Source of the DNA: Galaxea fascicularis
Taxonomy: Eukaryota; Cnidaria; Anthozoa; Scleractinia; Euphylliidae
DNA length: 64,000 bases
Direction of reading: 5' to 3'
Assembly (NCBI GenBank): GCA_948470475.1
Contig: OX419346.1
Coordinates: 981,151 to 1,045,150 of the forward strand
In this document: positions 42,801 to 54,605 of the stretch, one piece after another
Numbering within the stretch: the stretch's first letter is position 1
How the letters are laid out: each line of letters starts with the position of its first letter
Made by a program: the position numbers and the translations under genes
Notes under the pieces: model-generated
Database searches by the model: none
Told to the model about the DNA's origin: nothing
The model's input: the letters and a program-made list of their open reading frames with translations, nothing else

Positions 42801-45800
42801 ACAATGGCTTCATCTGAAATTATGTCATATATAGCCATAGATACATGTACACGTATAGATGTGACGTGACCATTCTTCGTGAAGGCCAGTTACGGCTAAC
42901 AGAAAGCACATAAAAATCTTTAAAACCAGATACATCTAGGAAGCACTTACTTTTAATTTTTTCCTGCTTTTCAACCCACTCTTGTCTGATCTTTTCTCTT
43001 TCTTGCCTTTCTATCTCCTGTCTCAAAATAACCATAATACCCATTAACTATAAACTCAATGTAATGCATTTACAAATGCAATTCTTTCCGGAATGATGTT
43101 GAAGTGCTGACTTCTGAGTGCAAGAGGAAAATTGTTAAAATGCCAGGTATTAAAAGCACTTTTCCATAGTGCTGCTAATTACACTGTAGTTCAAGGTGAT
43201 GCTGTTTGTGTGCAAAATCATAAAATATAATCATACTAATAACAACAAATAGGCAATAATGAATTATTAATCCTATCATACTGTAGCTATTTATGTTGTA
43301 CAAGGGGGTTCTAACATTTGAACATGTAGATCAGATCACTAAGTATGACCATTCAAATGAAAGCTACTGAGCAGTACATTCCTGTGGTGTTGTGTTTTAT
43401 GCTGTACAAGGTGGTTCTAACTTTTGAGTCTGTGGATGAAATTGTAAAATGTGACCATTCAAATGAAAGCTACTGAGCAACAATTTCCTGTGGTGTTGTG
43501 TTTTATGCTGTACTAGGTGGTTCTAACTTTTGAGTCTGTGGATGAAATTGTAAAATGTGACCATTCAAATGAAAGCTACTGAGCAGTACTGTCATGTGAT
43601 ACTATTTCTGTGTTTCTGGCAGCACATAATTATTATTTATTGGTTGTCACACAACAGAAGAATCATAACAACATCCATTCACATTTTTTCATACACTTGC
43701 TCATGATAATTACCTCTCTTTCTCTATCGGGCAAAAATGATGTGTCCACATTAGGATTTTTGCCCAATTTCTTCTTTTTTAATGGCATAACTGTTAAAAG
43801 ACAGAAATGAAATGGATCCATACTGATCATGTCCTTGTGTCATTAGTAATGAAGTACAAAATTAATGTCTAAGTGTTTAGCATTCCACCTGAACTTATGG
43901 CTTTCTTAGACACCTTGGTGGAATTATTCAGAATTTTTGGTGATCTTTGAATGGTGTAGCGTGAAGAGACTTTCAGAATTTGCTATGGGTATTGGTAATA
44001 CATGAGAGTTTCCAGCATAGCTGTAAAATATAAGAGGTAGTTTTCGTAATTAAATAACATTTTCATACATGTTGTACTGGGTCATAGACTGAACCAGTTC
44101 ATTTGTGAAACAAAATGAAACCGTCTTTATTATGCTCTAACGAAGGGCTAACGCTTGAAATGTTGGCTTTTAGAACCCCAGTATGGTGGTCAATTTAAAT
44201 TATCAACTCTGTTGATAAAACCAAATTTTTGTATACAACTCCCCCCACCGACACAGCACCACAGTTTATTTAGAAACTACTCCCTTCATTCATTTGTCTT
44301 TATTACTACTTGCTGAGTGATATCAATCAATAAGCTACTTAAAAAATATCAAAAAATTTGTAGCTTGATAGCAAGTCCCGAAGGACAAAAACAATGTAAA
44401 CAAATTGCAGCGAATGTAAACGGTTGTTTTTGTTCTTTGGGCCTTGCTATCTTGCTAAATTTTGATACTTTGAAAGTAGCCTATTGTGTTGCTTCTAATA
44501 GGTATGATTCTACAGACAGACATGCAGACAGGTGAAAGAAAAAATCAACTGAAGGATGTTTGATTTAACACTAAATTCTCAGAACTAATATTATGAGCAA
44601 TGTCTAGCAGGCAGTATGGTGAATTAATATTGAAATTGTGTTTCAGAGTACCAGCAATGGATTCCATAAGGTTACCTCTGCACCAGAATGCAAAGTTAAG
44701 AGACTGCTTAGCAATAGATTCCATTGTCAGTACATGCGTACACATGTGTACTCTGATGACGCATTGATGATGTCAAAGTGCAGTAAGAACATAGAAGTAT
44801 GTTACAAGCTGCAGGTGAGTAGCTTAACTGATTTTCTTATCAGAGTACACAAGTACTGACAAATCAATTGACTGGACTGACTGGAATCAATTTGTTTTGT
44901 ACATGTTGTTTTCACTTTCTGTGACTCAAAGCATCATTTGTGCACTTATACTTATAATAAAAAGAAAAACCCACAGCTGTACTTGTGTACAGAGGAGCCA
45001 TGTTATTTTTATTTTATATACTTCTTACTGAGTTCAAGGTCTGTACTGTAATTTACGGACTGAGTTTTTTCCAGTTCGCTTATTGCCCAAGTGCGAAGCA
45101 CACAGGTCATAAATCAGTGGGAAAAGACGTGCATCGTGCACGTGACATTTATCATCTCTGAGGTTAATCGGGCACACGGGAAAGGAATCTTTCAAATTTA
45201 GAGGGTCGTACAGTGGAACATGACCTGCAAAATTGACCAATCACAGCGCACAAGCTAACTGAGAGATATAACAATTAGTTTTATTGTTTTTAATAATTTG
45301 CTAAATACATTACCTGTTTCAGAGTCCTCATCATCCTCTTCTTCATCAAGATTGAAAGACAATGCAGAGGAAGGTTTGGCTTTAGCTTTCTTTTGCCTCT
45401 TTTTCTTGGACTCCCTTTACAAGATCAATTAAAAATTTAACTTTGATAACATTTCCACTTGTATCAACCCATTTTAATTGAATTAACACTTCTGTCAAGA
45501 CTCAAGGGTTGACAATCAGGAAATCTTATAGAAATTTAAATATCAAGGCTAGAACATCACTGCACTGAGTCCTTGAGTCCTGAGTGCACGACCTGTCAAC
45601 GGTTTTGTGGTGAGTTTTAGTTCCTAATTGCTAGATAGTGGCAAGAAAATGACTCGACTAGCTTGAAAACATGATTTTCGGCGAAAGTTCCAGTTGCCAA
45701 TGGGTTAAACAAAGTGCCAATTTTTTTGGACAAAATCTGCTTTTCAGCATAAAACAACCAAATCTGGCCATAAGATGCCTTATGGGGTGAAAATGATGCG

Positions 45801-46267
45801 CAAACACTATTTCCAGGTTTTTGGAATAATAAGAACCAAAACAGCTGTCATACAAGTGTTCTTCATATAACGTGCATTTGTTCTTTAACCCCAATAACCC
45901 CTAAGACTGATCAATGTTTATTTTCTCCTTGTACATGTAGTAACACTGCTCAATCAAACATAAAGGTTGTGAGAAAAAAAGGATGTGATCAACAAATAAC
46001 AAAGGTCTTGATTGTTGAACAAATTCTCCTCATCTTTACCACAGAAAATGTGTAGAGAATATACTTGCTGATATTAGGATTTTAAGATTTAAACAATATT
46101 GCTACTAACCCCTCTGAATCTTCAGATTTCAGCTGTGCAGCCAACTGCTTTTCATGCTCTCTGACCAAATCTTCACGCTTGGCTTTCATTTCATCCAAGG
46201 TCACCAGCCCTTGGAAACAAAATAATAAAATTGCTACAACATAACACTACCGATCGATTTTTTTAAC

Positions 46268-46300
<33 letters not shown>

Positions 46301-47022
46301 AATAATTGGTTATTAAAACAGCCATAAGCTTACCAATAGTACTTGATTTAAGCTGCTGTTCTACAACATCATAATGCGATGAAAACTTGTTGCTGATGTC
46401 AGCGATTTTGTGTTTCTACGTGGAGACAAAGGGAAAGGGAATTTGACAGAGTCGAAAACATAAAACAACGAGACAGTTTCCCCTGTAGGAGTAGTAAATT
46501 GGGCTAAAGTACAGAATACAAGGCCACTTATTTACATACCATTGAATAACAATAATGTCCATTGTCATATGCTTGGTTCTACAAAAGCCTCCGACACATG
46601 TAAATGAGGTGGACCAAAGTGGTCCTGTAATCCGTAAATTGATCAGACACTTGTTTGAGCTTACAAGTGCAGTTCATCAAGGTTTAAGCTGAAGCTTTAC
46701 GTACCCCATAAATGCTTTCATCGTGACAAATGCGAAAATATCAGTAGGAATATTATTCGTTAACTTCATAACGGAACCACATTTGTCAAGATCTAGGAAT
46801 TAAGGTTATCGAAGTTTATTAAGCTTATCATGTTTATTTCATGATCAATCTGAAAGTTTGGGGCATCATGGTTACCAGATAATAACCCTCCAACATCAAG
46901 TTAAAACTGACCTCAGATATCTTATTTTTGGCAGCTTCTATATCAGCTTTCATTTTCTCTCGTTTTTTCATCAGGGCCATTGCCCGAGCCCCTTCCTTCG
47001 CTGCCCCCTTGTATTCCGCCAT
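39885..47022 (-). CDS. FAM50A: FAM50/XAP5 family nuclear protein
   Basis: Twelve exons (minus): 47022-46912, 46415-46334, 46209-46110, 45414-45314, 43790-43714, 43017-42951, 42407-42346, 42227-42151, 42057-42003, 41170-41051, 40908-40798 and 39911-39885. They sum to 990 bases (329 residues), close to human FAM50A (339). The start [15 protein letters not shown], the acidic stretch, [49 protein letters not shown] and [17 protein letters not shown] follow the family order. XAP5 proteins are nuclear, and human FAM50A is linked to mRNA splicing. The N-terminal third is lysine-rich and probably coiled coil. The last exon is only 27 bases ([12 protein letters not shown]). I placed it from an AG acceptor and phase, so it is the least certain. 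Confidence 0.95.
40100..40462. mobile_element. 363-bp MITE with TTAA target duplications
   Basis: TTAA at 40096-40099 and 40463-40466 flank ends AGGGGCACTGTCACG and, inverted, ATGAGCACTGTCACCG. The TTAA duplication is typical of piggyBac and Kolobok-type elements. No ORF. It lies in the last FAM50 intron. Confidence 0.75.
40705..40790 (+). other. G-rich tract with quadruplex potential
   Basis: Runs of four to eight G (GAGGGGAGTTGGGGGAGG and a second cluster GGGGGGGGAGGGG) lie on the plus strand, ten bases below a FAM50 splice donor at 40798. The minus-strand transcript is C-rich here. Confidence 0.6.
41700..41828. repeat. Palindromic repeat
   Basis: TTGAAAGTTCTCAAAATTGTACGAGCC is reverse-repeated with few mismatches around a short TTTAG loop, and outer blocks CTCGAGTACAATT and AAATTGTACGAG pair as well. 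It lies in a FAM50 intron. Confidence 0.8.
41842..41996. mobile_element. Short MITE with 27-bp inverted ends
   Basis: TTATTTATAGTACATTCAAC followed by AAAATTA is matched in inverse by TAATTTTGTTGAGTGTACTA-TAATAAAATAA. It stops close to the splice donor at 42003. Confidence 0.7.
43309..43590. repeat. 106-bp tandem repeat, about 2.7 copies
   Basis: TTCTAAC recurs at 43309, 43415 and 43521, each followed by CCATTCAAATGAAAGCTACT and, in two copies, CCTGTGGTGTTGTGTTTTAT. The second and third copies are nearly identical. It lies in a FAM50 intron. Confidence 0.9.
44125..44260. repeat. Retroelement-like remnant
   Basis: Contains CGAAGGGCTAACGCTTGAAATG and TTATCAACTCTGTTGATAAAACC. The latter has a small ATCAAC/GTTGAT palindrome. 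I associate this style with the 3' tails of reverse-transcribing elements common in corals, but cannot confirm it here. Nothing codes. Confidence 0.35.
45888..46095. repeat. Dispersed MITE-like repeat, FAM50 intron member
   Basis: Same order of blocks as 4515-4732 (CACTGCTCAATCAAACAT, AAAGGTCTTGATTG, AACAAATTCTCCTCAT, TTACCACAGAAAATG). Starts in TTTAACCCCAATAACCCC. Confidence 0.75.
46269..46299 (+). repeat. (CAAT)n microsatellite
   Basis: About seven CAAT units in a FAM50 intron. Confidence 0.85.
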
Positions 47023-47374
47023 CTTGTCTTCTTGATTTTTCACGCTCGCACAGCTTCATGGGATTAGTGCCAGTTTCCACCCATTCGCAGGGTTTGCATT
47101 ATAACACAGGGAATCCAAGCTCTATAAAAACGAATCACATTTGATGGGAAAATAAACAACGATTTTCAATAAAAACTTCCCTGAGTGGTTCTTGGGCCGA
47201 CTTGAAGAGATCTGGTGGAATTTCTACGGTGGCCCATATCTGCAAACACAGCAAACAATTCTTCAAGCACAACAAAATATTCTTGAAACACAACACACAA
47301 ATTTCGGAACACAACTCAATGTTATCGAAACACGATACAATGTTATCCTATCCAAAACACATTACAATTTTCTC

Positions 47375-47505
47375 GCAACGCAACAAAATATTTGCGAAAC
47401 ACAACACAATATTTGTGAAACGCAACACAATATTTGCGAAACACAACACAGTGTTTCTAAAACACAACACAATATTTGCGAAACACAACAACGAATGAGT
47501 TGCCA
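47375..47505. repeat. 21-bp tandem repeats, left arm
   Basis: About six units of the AACACAACACAATATTTGCGA type in the left arm of the foldback element. Confidence 0.85.
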
Positions 47506-47922
47506 GTAATCGGATCCGTGTCTTATGCGCATAGGATTCTGGGATCGCCAGAGGGCAAACATTGCCAGTCGCTAAAGGAAAGCCGGAGTGTATGGCGAAA
47601 AGTTATTTCGACGTCCATATGAACGATTTTCGAGAGAGATCAACGCTTTTTCGCCGCTGTTTTATCAGAAATGGATTTGGGCAATGTTGATACGTGGAAA
47701 GTGTTAGTTTTTGTTTGAATAACCGTCAAATATAGGATAAAATCTACCGATAAACATTCTTGCTTGCGTAAGGTTTATTGTGAAATTGACCTCGCGTAAT
47801 GGTCACGAAATATTGCAAAGTTAGGTATAAATCGGGAGGAAATGACTAAATAAAGTCTTTTCAGTTTTATTTGTATGTGTACGGGCTGTTTTCTTATTAG
47901 TTATGTCTTCCACAAACAAATT

Positions 47923-48339
47923 ATGGCTTTTGGAAATTTACCTCCTCAAAGGAGAGAAGTGGTTGTCAGAGGTGATGGAAATCGTTTTTACCGAACTGTT
48001 GCTCTTTGGAGGGATGAAATAAGCGATAACAAACATGAGGAAATTCGTAGGTTAAACTCTAGTTTGATTGAGAAAAAACCACTACTCTTCTCTTCGAAAT
48101 CTGCGGAGGAACATGTCAAGAACAGCAAGATCACAGGAACTTGGGCAGAAACTGTGTATATATTTTCATCTGCACTACCACTATGCTTTCTCTTTCTTCA
48201 CTTTTTCTTATTGCTCTCTGTAGATCTGATCTTTGGAGCAAGTCTTTGGGGTTTACCCCACAATCGTACCCTCTCATGCACAAAGTTGGTGTACGTAGGG
48301 CATTCAAACGGTTCTATAACCTTGTACAAAATAATTTGA
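47923..48339 (+). pseudogene. Decayed OTU-domain protein inside the foldback element
   Basis: The ORF reads VVRGDGNRFYRTVALWRDE then HEEIRRLNSSLIEKK and SKITGTWAET. OTU deubiquitinase-like proteases have D-G-N-C at this place, with Cys as nucleophile. Here the codon is CGT (Arg), one base from TGT. After TWAET the sequence turns into a hydrophobic tract unlike the family and the expected C-terminal His region is out of frame. It is thus likely inactive. The transposon's transposase is absent, so this copy is non-autonomous. Confidence 0.7.
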
Positions 48340-48944
48340 ACAGACCATCGTACTCGTTTTAAATTGAATTGATCACGATTAATAGCTCTAGCCCACAAAA
48401 AACATCTTCATTATCCCTGGGCGAGTAGAATCTGTTTTGCTTTTCTGGGTACCTTCAATCGTTGTCACAACCCCAGACAGCACAATGATCACCACTGGGC
48501 ATATTTCCAATATTATTTGTATTAATGAGCTTAGAAATAAGCTAAACGTAGCCTGTACACACGCAAATACAACTGAAAAGGCTTTATAGAGTCATTTCCT
48601 CCCGATTTATACCTAATTTTGCAATACTTCGTGACCATTACGCGAGGTCAATTTCACAATAAACCTTACGCAAGCAAGAATGTTTATCGGTAGATTTTAT
48701 CCTATATTTGACGGTTATTCAAACAAAAACTAACACTTTCCACGTATCAACATTGCCCAAATCCATTTCTGATAAAACAGCGGCGAAAAAGCGTTGATCT
48801 CTCTCGAAAATCGTTCATATGGACGTCGAAATAACTTTTCGCCATACACTCCGGCTTTCCTTTAGCGACTGGCAATGTTTGCCCTCTGGCGATCCCAGAA
48901 TCCTATGCGCATAGGACACGGATCCGATTACTGGCAACTCATTC

Positions 48945-49145
48945 ATTGTGTTTCACAAATATTGTGTTGTGTTTCGGAAATACTGTGTTGTGTTTCGCAA
49001 ATATTGTGTTGTGTTTCACAAATACTATGTTGTGTTTCGCAAATATTGTGTTGTGTTTTAGAAACACTGTGTTGTGTTTCGCAAATATTGTGTTGCGTTT
49101 CACAAATATTGTGTTGTGTTTCGCAAATATTTTGTTGCGTTTCGA
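48945..49145. repeat. 21-bp tandem repeats, right arm
   Basis: About nine units, inverse of those at 47375-47505 (TTGTGTTGTGTTTCGCAAATA type). The different copy number in the two arms indicates slippage or exchange after the arms arose. Confidence 0.85.
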
Positions 49146-49299
49146 GAAAATTGTAATGTGTTTTGGATAGGATAACATTGTGTCGTGTTTCGATAACATT
49201 GAGTTGTGTTCCGAAATTTGTGTGTTGTGTTTTAAGAATATTTTGTTGTGCTTGAAGAATTGTTTGCTGTGTTTGCAGATATGGGCCACCGTAAATTTC

Positions 49300-49770
49300 A
49301 GTTCCAGCGGTTTCTCTCCCCATTCTATTTAGAGCACCGAACTGCTGTGTGTGATGTCGGGGGTTCAAGCCCCGGCCGGACCAACACTCAGGGTCTTTAA
49401 AAATAACTGAGGAGATAGTGCTACCTTTGTCATGACATCTGCAAATGGTTAGGCTTTCTAGTCTTCTCGGATAAGGACGATAAACCGGAGGTCCCGTCTC
49501 ACAGTACTGGTGTGGGACGTTAAAGAGATCATACACTGATCGGAAAGAGTAGGGGACGTAGTCCCCGGTGTGATGGTCTATAACTTTTTCTGTTCTGGGG
49601 GCACCTGTGTTGATCCTAATATTTATTCAAGATAAAATTGTAAACTGCATGGCTGCAATTTGCGCCTAAAGCAGTCAGGCAAAGTCCCCCAAAAAGTTTT
49701 GTAAAGCGCTTTGAGCCCTTTGGATAAAAGCGCTATATAAATCCTCAAAAAAACAAAACAAAACAAAACA
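49300..49770 (+). repeat. tRNA-headed SINE, duplication copy 1
   Basis: Head with GGGTTCAAGCCCCGGCCGGAC (box B-like). The body has GATAAACCGGAGGTCCCGTC and the tail TTTGGATAAAAGCGCTATATAA followed by an A/C-rich end. The matching copy is at 58740-59195. Confidence 0.7.
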
Positions 49771-50245
49771 AAAAAAACATCCCCAGGGCTTCCATCAAAA
49801 CCTAAAAGAAATCCCCGGACCAAAACTTGATCCCCCAAAAAATTATCCCGCGGCCGGGATAACTGGGCACTACCCCCTGAGCACTACCACGAATCTTCAA
49901 TTTAATTATTGTTTTGAATACCAAACCAGATCCCTAGTTAAATCAAACCACACACACAAAACAAAAAATACTTGCCAAATCCTTCGATCATTCCCATCAC
50001 TTAAAATCTCGAGTTCCTCCCCACCATCACCCCCTCCCCCACCTTCTTCTATGCCTGTCTCAGGACCTTTAGCTTATTCGTCTTATTTATAACCGGCAAA
50101 CAGAACAACGCGCTGTACTGTGAAAATGGTTCACGGTGCACGACCTCGTAAGTGAGGCGCAGCCCAGGCGTACTATGTGAGACGAGGGGTTATCTATGAA
50201 AGTTGCAGATATTGGTGGTGTTTTCCATAGATTTAGTCAAAATAA

Positions 50246-50663
50246 AGCAGCCTGTGTAGCTGGTAGTTGTGTGTATAATATTGCTTGCGGCTCATAGGAA
50301 CAACTATAATACAACTCCATCTTCTGAAATCATTTTCACGTGCAAATAACTCCCAAATCAGGAGGTTTAGTGCACAGGACAACTGCGGAAACCATAGAAT
50401 AAAGATTGCTCTTTTTCTATTTTGATTACATCTACAGCTTTCAATCCGTAAGTAACCCCAGGTCACACATGGTACACCTGGGCTACCTGTGGTCACAAGA
50501 AGTACCTCATTACTGAGCTCTTCTATTTTCCTGTTTACTCGGCCATTTGCTCAAAATACACCAATGGCGCCGAAAATAACTCAACGAAGCCATTAATTGA
50601 ACTTTGAAACTAGACTATAGGACTGGCCATGTTCTATTCACTAGCGTCTAGATCGAATTGTCA
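50246..50663. other. 418-bp block present only in duplication copy 1
   Basis: Copy 2 reads straight from AAAATAAA to TCACTTC (about 59665-59675), while copy 1 has this block between. No inverted ends or target duplication found, so either an insertion in copy 1 or a loss in copy 2. No coding content recognised. Confidence 0.7.
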
Positions 50664-51859
50664 CTTCAACAATGCAGCGACTAATAGAGACAAAACAAAT
50701 CAAACCGCGAAAAAGCTGTATGGAAAAGTACCATGTGGTTATTGAGCCCCACTAGAACAAATTTATTAATCTAAAGGCTAAAAGGAAAGAACAGGACAGC
50801 ATGTTAGGTGTTACGTTAAAAAGTGGAAAACACAAAACACAAAATGGTTCACTTTGAGATTCACTATCACCTGGGACACTGATGGAGTCGAAAACAATTT
50901 CAAAGTAGTAATAATTGTTTGTGATTTTTTTACATAAATCACTTTCCATGAGATCAACTATTTTTATGATTGGATAAACTAATAACTTGAATAATGCAAC
51001 GAGTAAACAAAACAAAAAGTGATGTTTGAGGCTCGTAGACCTATTTTTGTTTGAATCTAGAGGCTACAATGCTCAGTTTCCAGATGTCTTTCTAGAGAGT
51101 GGCCATTTTGAAAGAGGAAATGGGCCTGTCTGTGTTTCGTTGGCACTAGACATTTTACCTTTGAGTTGAAATAGCTTATTTGTGGCAGAAAGCCAAAGGT
51201 GTCTTCGTTTCCATGCAGCGCGGTTTCTGTGTATTTTGAAGCCAGCTGTTTCAACAACAATCTTAAGCCTTTACGACAGTTATTATCATAACTGATATTG
51301 GGTTATACAGGATTCAAAGCTAGTTTCGACAGCTGCAGATTTTTTGTTTTATTTATTTCTCATTGGACTTGGCAAAGTTAACATCAGAGGTATTTCTCCT
51401 TTCTCGTTTTTACCGAAATGACGGCAATATCACTGAGCCATTTGCTTCATCACATCACCTTCACAAAAATGAGCGGTTTGTTCCTTTTATCGGATTATTC
51501 TCACGGGTTTTTCCATGCAAATGGAAAGCGCTCCTAATTGCCTCAACAGCATTGTGTCCAAAAGCAGTAGTAATTTGTTAAATCTTAAGAATTATATCCC
51601 TTACCCTGCACTGGGTGAATCTTTATCTCTCAGTCTATCTTGCTTTAGGCTTGTTTCTTATATCATTCCATTTATTATACTGTTGTCTAGTGACTCTTTG
51701 TTCCCGAAGAACAACTCCTCAAAATTTTGGGTGGAGATATAAGGAGTATACCTCTTGGAACTCCTTCCTATCTTCAAACAAAATTTGTCAAATCTTGTTT
51801 TTTATTATTGGTTTTGGCCACTAACTGTGCATGATTGTGTGCTTTGTTCACCTTTCAGA

Positions 51860-54212
51860 ATGGCGTTTAAAGGAATTATAATCATCTTGTGCTTTTCAGT
51901 AGTTGTTACTCACCTGAGCAAACAAGTTCACGCCTCGGTAAGGACACCTTAATAAGTTATGGTGTAAATTTCAGTTACGCAAGTCACACCATTTTTTGTC
52001 ATCGAGCGCAACCGAGAGTCCTATCGAACTCCCGTGGACTTGTTTTATATTTCCTTTGAGCAAATACGTAACGCAGGCACAGGGTAAGACATTAGTCTGT
52101 TGAAACATCAAAAAGGCCACATAACAAGCTAAGGAATGATGCAATTGCTACAGATTATGGTGCTTGCATAAAAGTTCAGTTGTACCAATGGTACTGAACC
52201 AAAGTGAGTGTGAATATATGAGATTCATGTATTTGAACTGTGAATTATTTATCGAAACGCCAGGGTAGATTCCAATGAGAATGTCTTTATAGTGGTGAGT
52301 TTACTCTACCTAACCAGTTGGTAAAGCAAGCTATTAGTAGCTATATTCATTTTAACTGCTGTACACGCCTTCTCCTTGTGCCGGTGTTTAGTAGAGCTGT
52401 GTTCTGTGGTATTAAAAAGGTAAGATTTTGTTTCTATAGCCCCCGATACGTACAGTTTCATTGTATTCCTTTCTTCCTTTTTTATTTCTTTATACCCTAT
52501 ATATACCCTAGATATGTGGAGATGGAGAAGCTAAAGTTCGAATTGGCGAGAGCTTTATCATGCCTTATCCAGACTGTCAGTCTTGCACATGTGTGGACCA
52601 GCAATGGTTTTACTGTGGACGTCTATGTTCTCCTGACTATTTTCAATGCCAAGTTGGAACAAAACCAACGTTCAAAGAACAACAGGTTGACGGTTCTGGA
52701 GGGTGCACTTGCACACGTAAGAGTAGTAATTATTTAACAATCCGGCAGGGGCTGGGTTCACGAAATCCTACGTAAGATGTGTCATGAGATAAAAGTTACG
52801 ATCTAATGCTTGTCACTGATAAGACAGGCGTAACTTAGGCGTCTCCTAACTTGACTGTTCTAGAAAAATTGTCGATTAGCACCCACAAGCCAATCGAATT
52901 TTCTGACTAACTCCAGCATATGAATAATTAAAACTCCAAATTTGAATAATCGCACCCAGTTGATTAACTGTTATCAACAAACTGATATCCTAAGTTGTGG
53001 TGGCGAACGGTGACAAACCATGTACAAATCCACTTTAACTTGAACGTTTAATACACAAAAAGGCCATGAGAGCACGACTCACAGTGATGCCGCGATATTA
53101 CAACGGTAGAATTCTCAGAAAACACGGACAATTTGAACTAAAACTGACCTAAAAAAACCGAGGAAAAGTTGACAAAACTGAGGTTTTAACTCGGTGGCCT
53201 CGTGAACACCGTTCGAAGAGGCCACCCCTACGCATGCGTGAACCTAAATATGTCTCTACAGGGATCCCAGCAGTAACATAAGTTATTAGGAATCTGGCCC
53301 TAGGTCTTTCTCTTCCATTCGCAGCTTTAATCTGAGCACCCCTTAAATTTAAATTCTTATTTGTTACCCCCACACATTTCCTATAGAAGTAGTAGGGAGA
53401 AATTGTTAATATATCAAGCAAACTCATCTTGTGTGATCCTGTCCTTAATTCTCGTGACCACTCTGTTATATTCTAGGTTGATATTACAAGGAGAAATTTG
53501 ATGCTGATCATCCTTAGGGATTTAAGGGCTAACACTCTGGGGTTATCAATTGAAACATGTTTGTGAAAATGTGTGAAAATTTTTCATAAGTGCAGCTATT
53601 GAAAAAAAAGTTCGAATTTTCCAGATGAAAACGAATGGCTCTTTAGGAGAAGCTTCGGATTCACTGTCAAAATAATCAATAATTTCTCCCAGTAACTAAT
53701 AGGTTAAGCCATGATGCACATCGGCTTTAGCTTTAATATTCAGAGCTTTGGTGATCTGTAGTCCGAAAAACGTAGGTCCATCACATGGGGCCTACAAGAA
53801 ATGAGGAAAAAAAATTGAATTATTGGCATACGTTGATTCAGTCTCGTGGTTTTCATGCGCATACAGGTGATGTTTGCGCGACAGCACCATAGTCGTGTGA
53901 GGATTCAGTTTTGTAAGCAACATTACGGTTGGGAAAAAATTATTGCTGCATGCGGTCGTTTCCTCACTTACAGGAAAATGAGGCCCCGACCAAATCATGA
54001 TTGATTGAGCTTCTGCGCCTGATTGTCAAACAGATCGTTACAATACAAATCAAATGAAAACGAGATTTAATTAACACTCCATCAAAAATTCTTTGCAAAC
54101 CTTTGCATACAATCCCTGCTTCCATTGTAATTGAGCAAATTCGAAAGTAGAGAGTAATCTCATTTGGTCCTATTTTGTTCTTGCAGGCTTCGACAAGTGT
54201 GTACCGTTATGA
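51860..54212 (+). CDS. Secreted ten-cysteine VWC-like protein, paralogue 1
   Basis: Three exons: 51860-51937, 52512-52716 and 54187-54212 (stop TGA), 102 residues. Exon 1 (MAFKGIIIILCFSVVVTHLS...) is a signal peptide. An AG directly before AATGG suggests a 5'UTR intron ends there. Exon 2 is the mature domain, with VRIGESFIMPYPDCQSCTC, YCGRLCSP and GGCTC; exon 3 adds RFDKCVPL. The ten cysteines and the GE-F-x(n)-C-xx-C-x-C core resemble a von Willebrand type C domain, but the second half fits less well and an antistasin-like fold is possible. Function unknown; secreted, disulfide-rich. The paralogue is at 60874-63565, and its exon 2 is far more diverged than the introns. Exon limits are inferred, but the same borders hold in both copies. 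Confidence 0.82.
53330..53540. repeat. Dispersed MITE-like repeat within duplication copy 1
   Basis: Shares ordered blocks with 37298-37485 and its own duplicate at 62390-62590 (AGGGAGAAATTGTTA, TGTGTGATCCTGTC, TTACAAGGAGAAATTTGATG). Lies in intron 2 of the VWC-like gene. Confidence 0.8.
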
Positions 54213-54605
54213 AGACTTTCTTCTCAAATTCCAGACAGTCAGAGATCTTATCTCAATAAGCATTTGTTAATCTTGCAAAAGGTCTAAGATACAAGGTAGC
54301 TACCTAAGAGGGGTGCTACTTGAAATGAAATAAATGCGAGAAATATACCAAAAACGTGATGCATGTTTGAATCGTCTTTGTCCCGAAGCACGGCAACTTG
54401 CATTGCCGCGAAATGCACCCGCGACAAAAAAGAAAAAAAAGGAGAGAAAAAGAAATGAGCTCCAAGCCATAGCGAACCCTATACCACATATTTAGATTTG
54501 TACCATATGACAGAAAAGGCAGCCAATAAGAAGACAGAAAAGTCGCTTTGTATTAGTCAGTATTCCACCGCACCTCCCCATGGCGAACCGCATTGATTAC
54601 GTAGG

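Larger units (their letters stand above)
47225..49293. mobile_element. Foldback-like transposon with about 0.7-kb inverted repeats and AATTTC target duplication
   Basis: Ends TACGGTGGCCCATATC and GATATGGGCCACCGTA. AATTTC flanks both sides (47219-47224 and 49294-49299). The paralogous site in copy 2 (58736-58741) has one AGTTTC and no insert. Inverted arms run roughly 47225-47890 and 48550-49293; the right arm is longer because it has more 21-bp tandem units. The unique centre holds a decayed OTU ORF. Long inverted arms with inner tandem repeats recall Foldback and some MULE-type elements; the superfamily is not settled. Confidence 0.9.
47058..54605. repeat. Segmental duplication, copy 1
   Basis: Direct repeat of 58564-63957, from ATGGGATTAGTGCCAG to ATTGATTACGTAGG. 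Stretches I aligned differ by roughly 4-8%. Copy 1 carries two extra blocks (47225-49293 foldback element; 50246-50663). Its left border is 36 bases upstream of the FAM50 start codon, so it begins inside or at that gene's 5'UTR or promoter. Confidence 0.93.

Noticed and set aside
47375..49145. CRISPR-like array
   Set aside because: The 21-bp units are contiguous with no unique spacers, lie in inverted arms of a transposon, and the host is a eukaryote.
49300..49536. Minus-strand ORF over the SINE (CETGPPVYRPYPRRLES)
   Set aside because: The same reading appears in the second SINE copy and reflects the repeat, not a gene.
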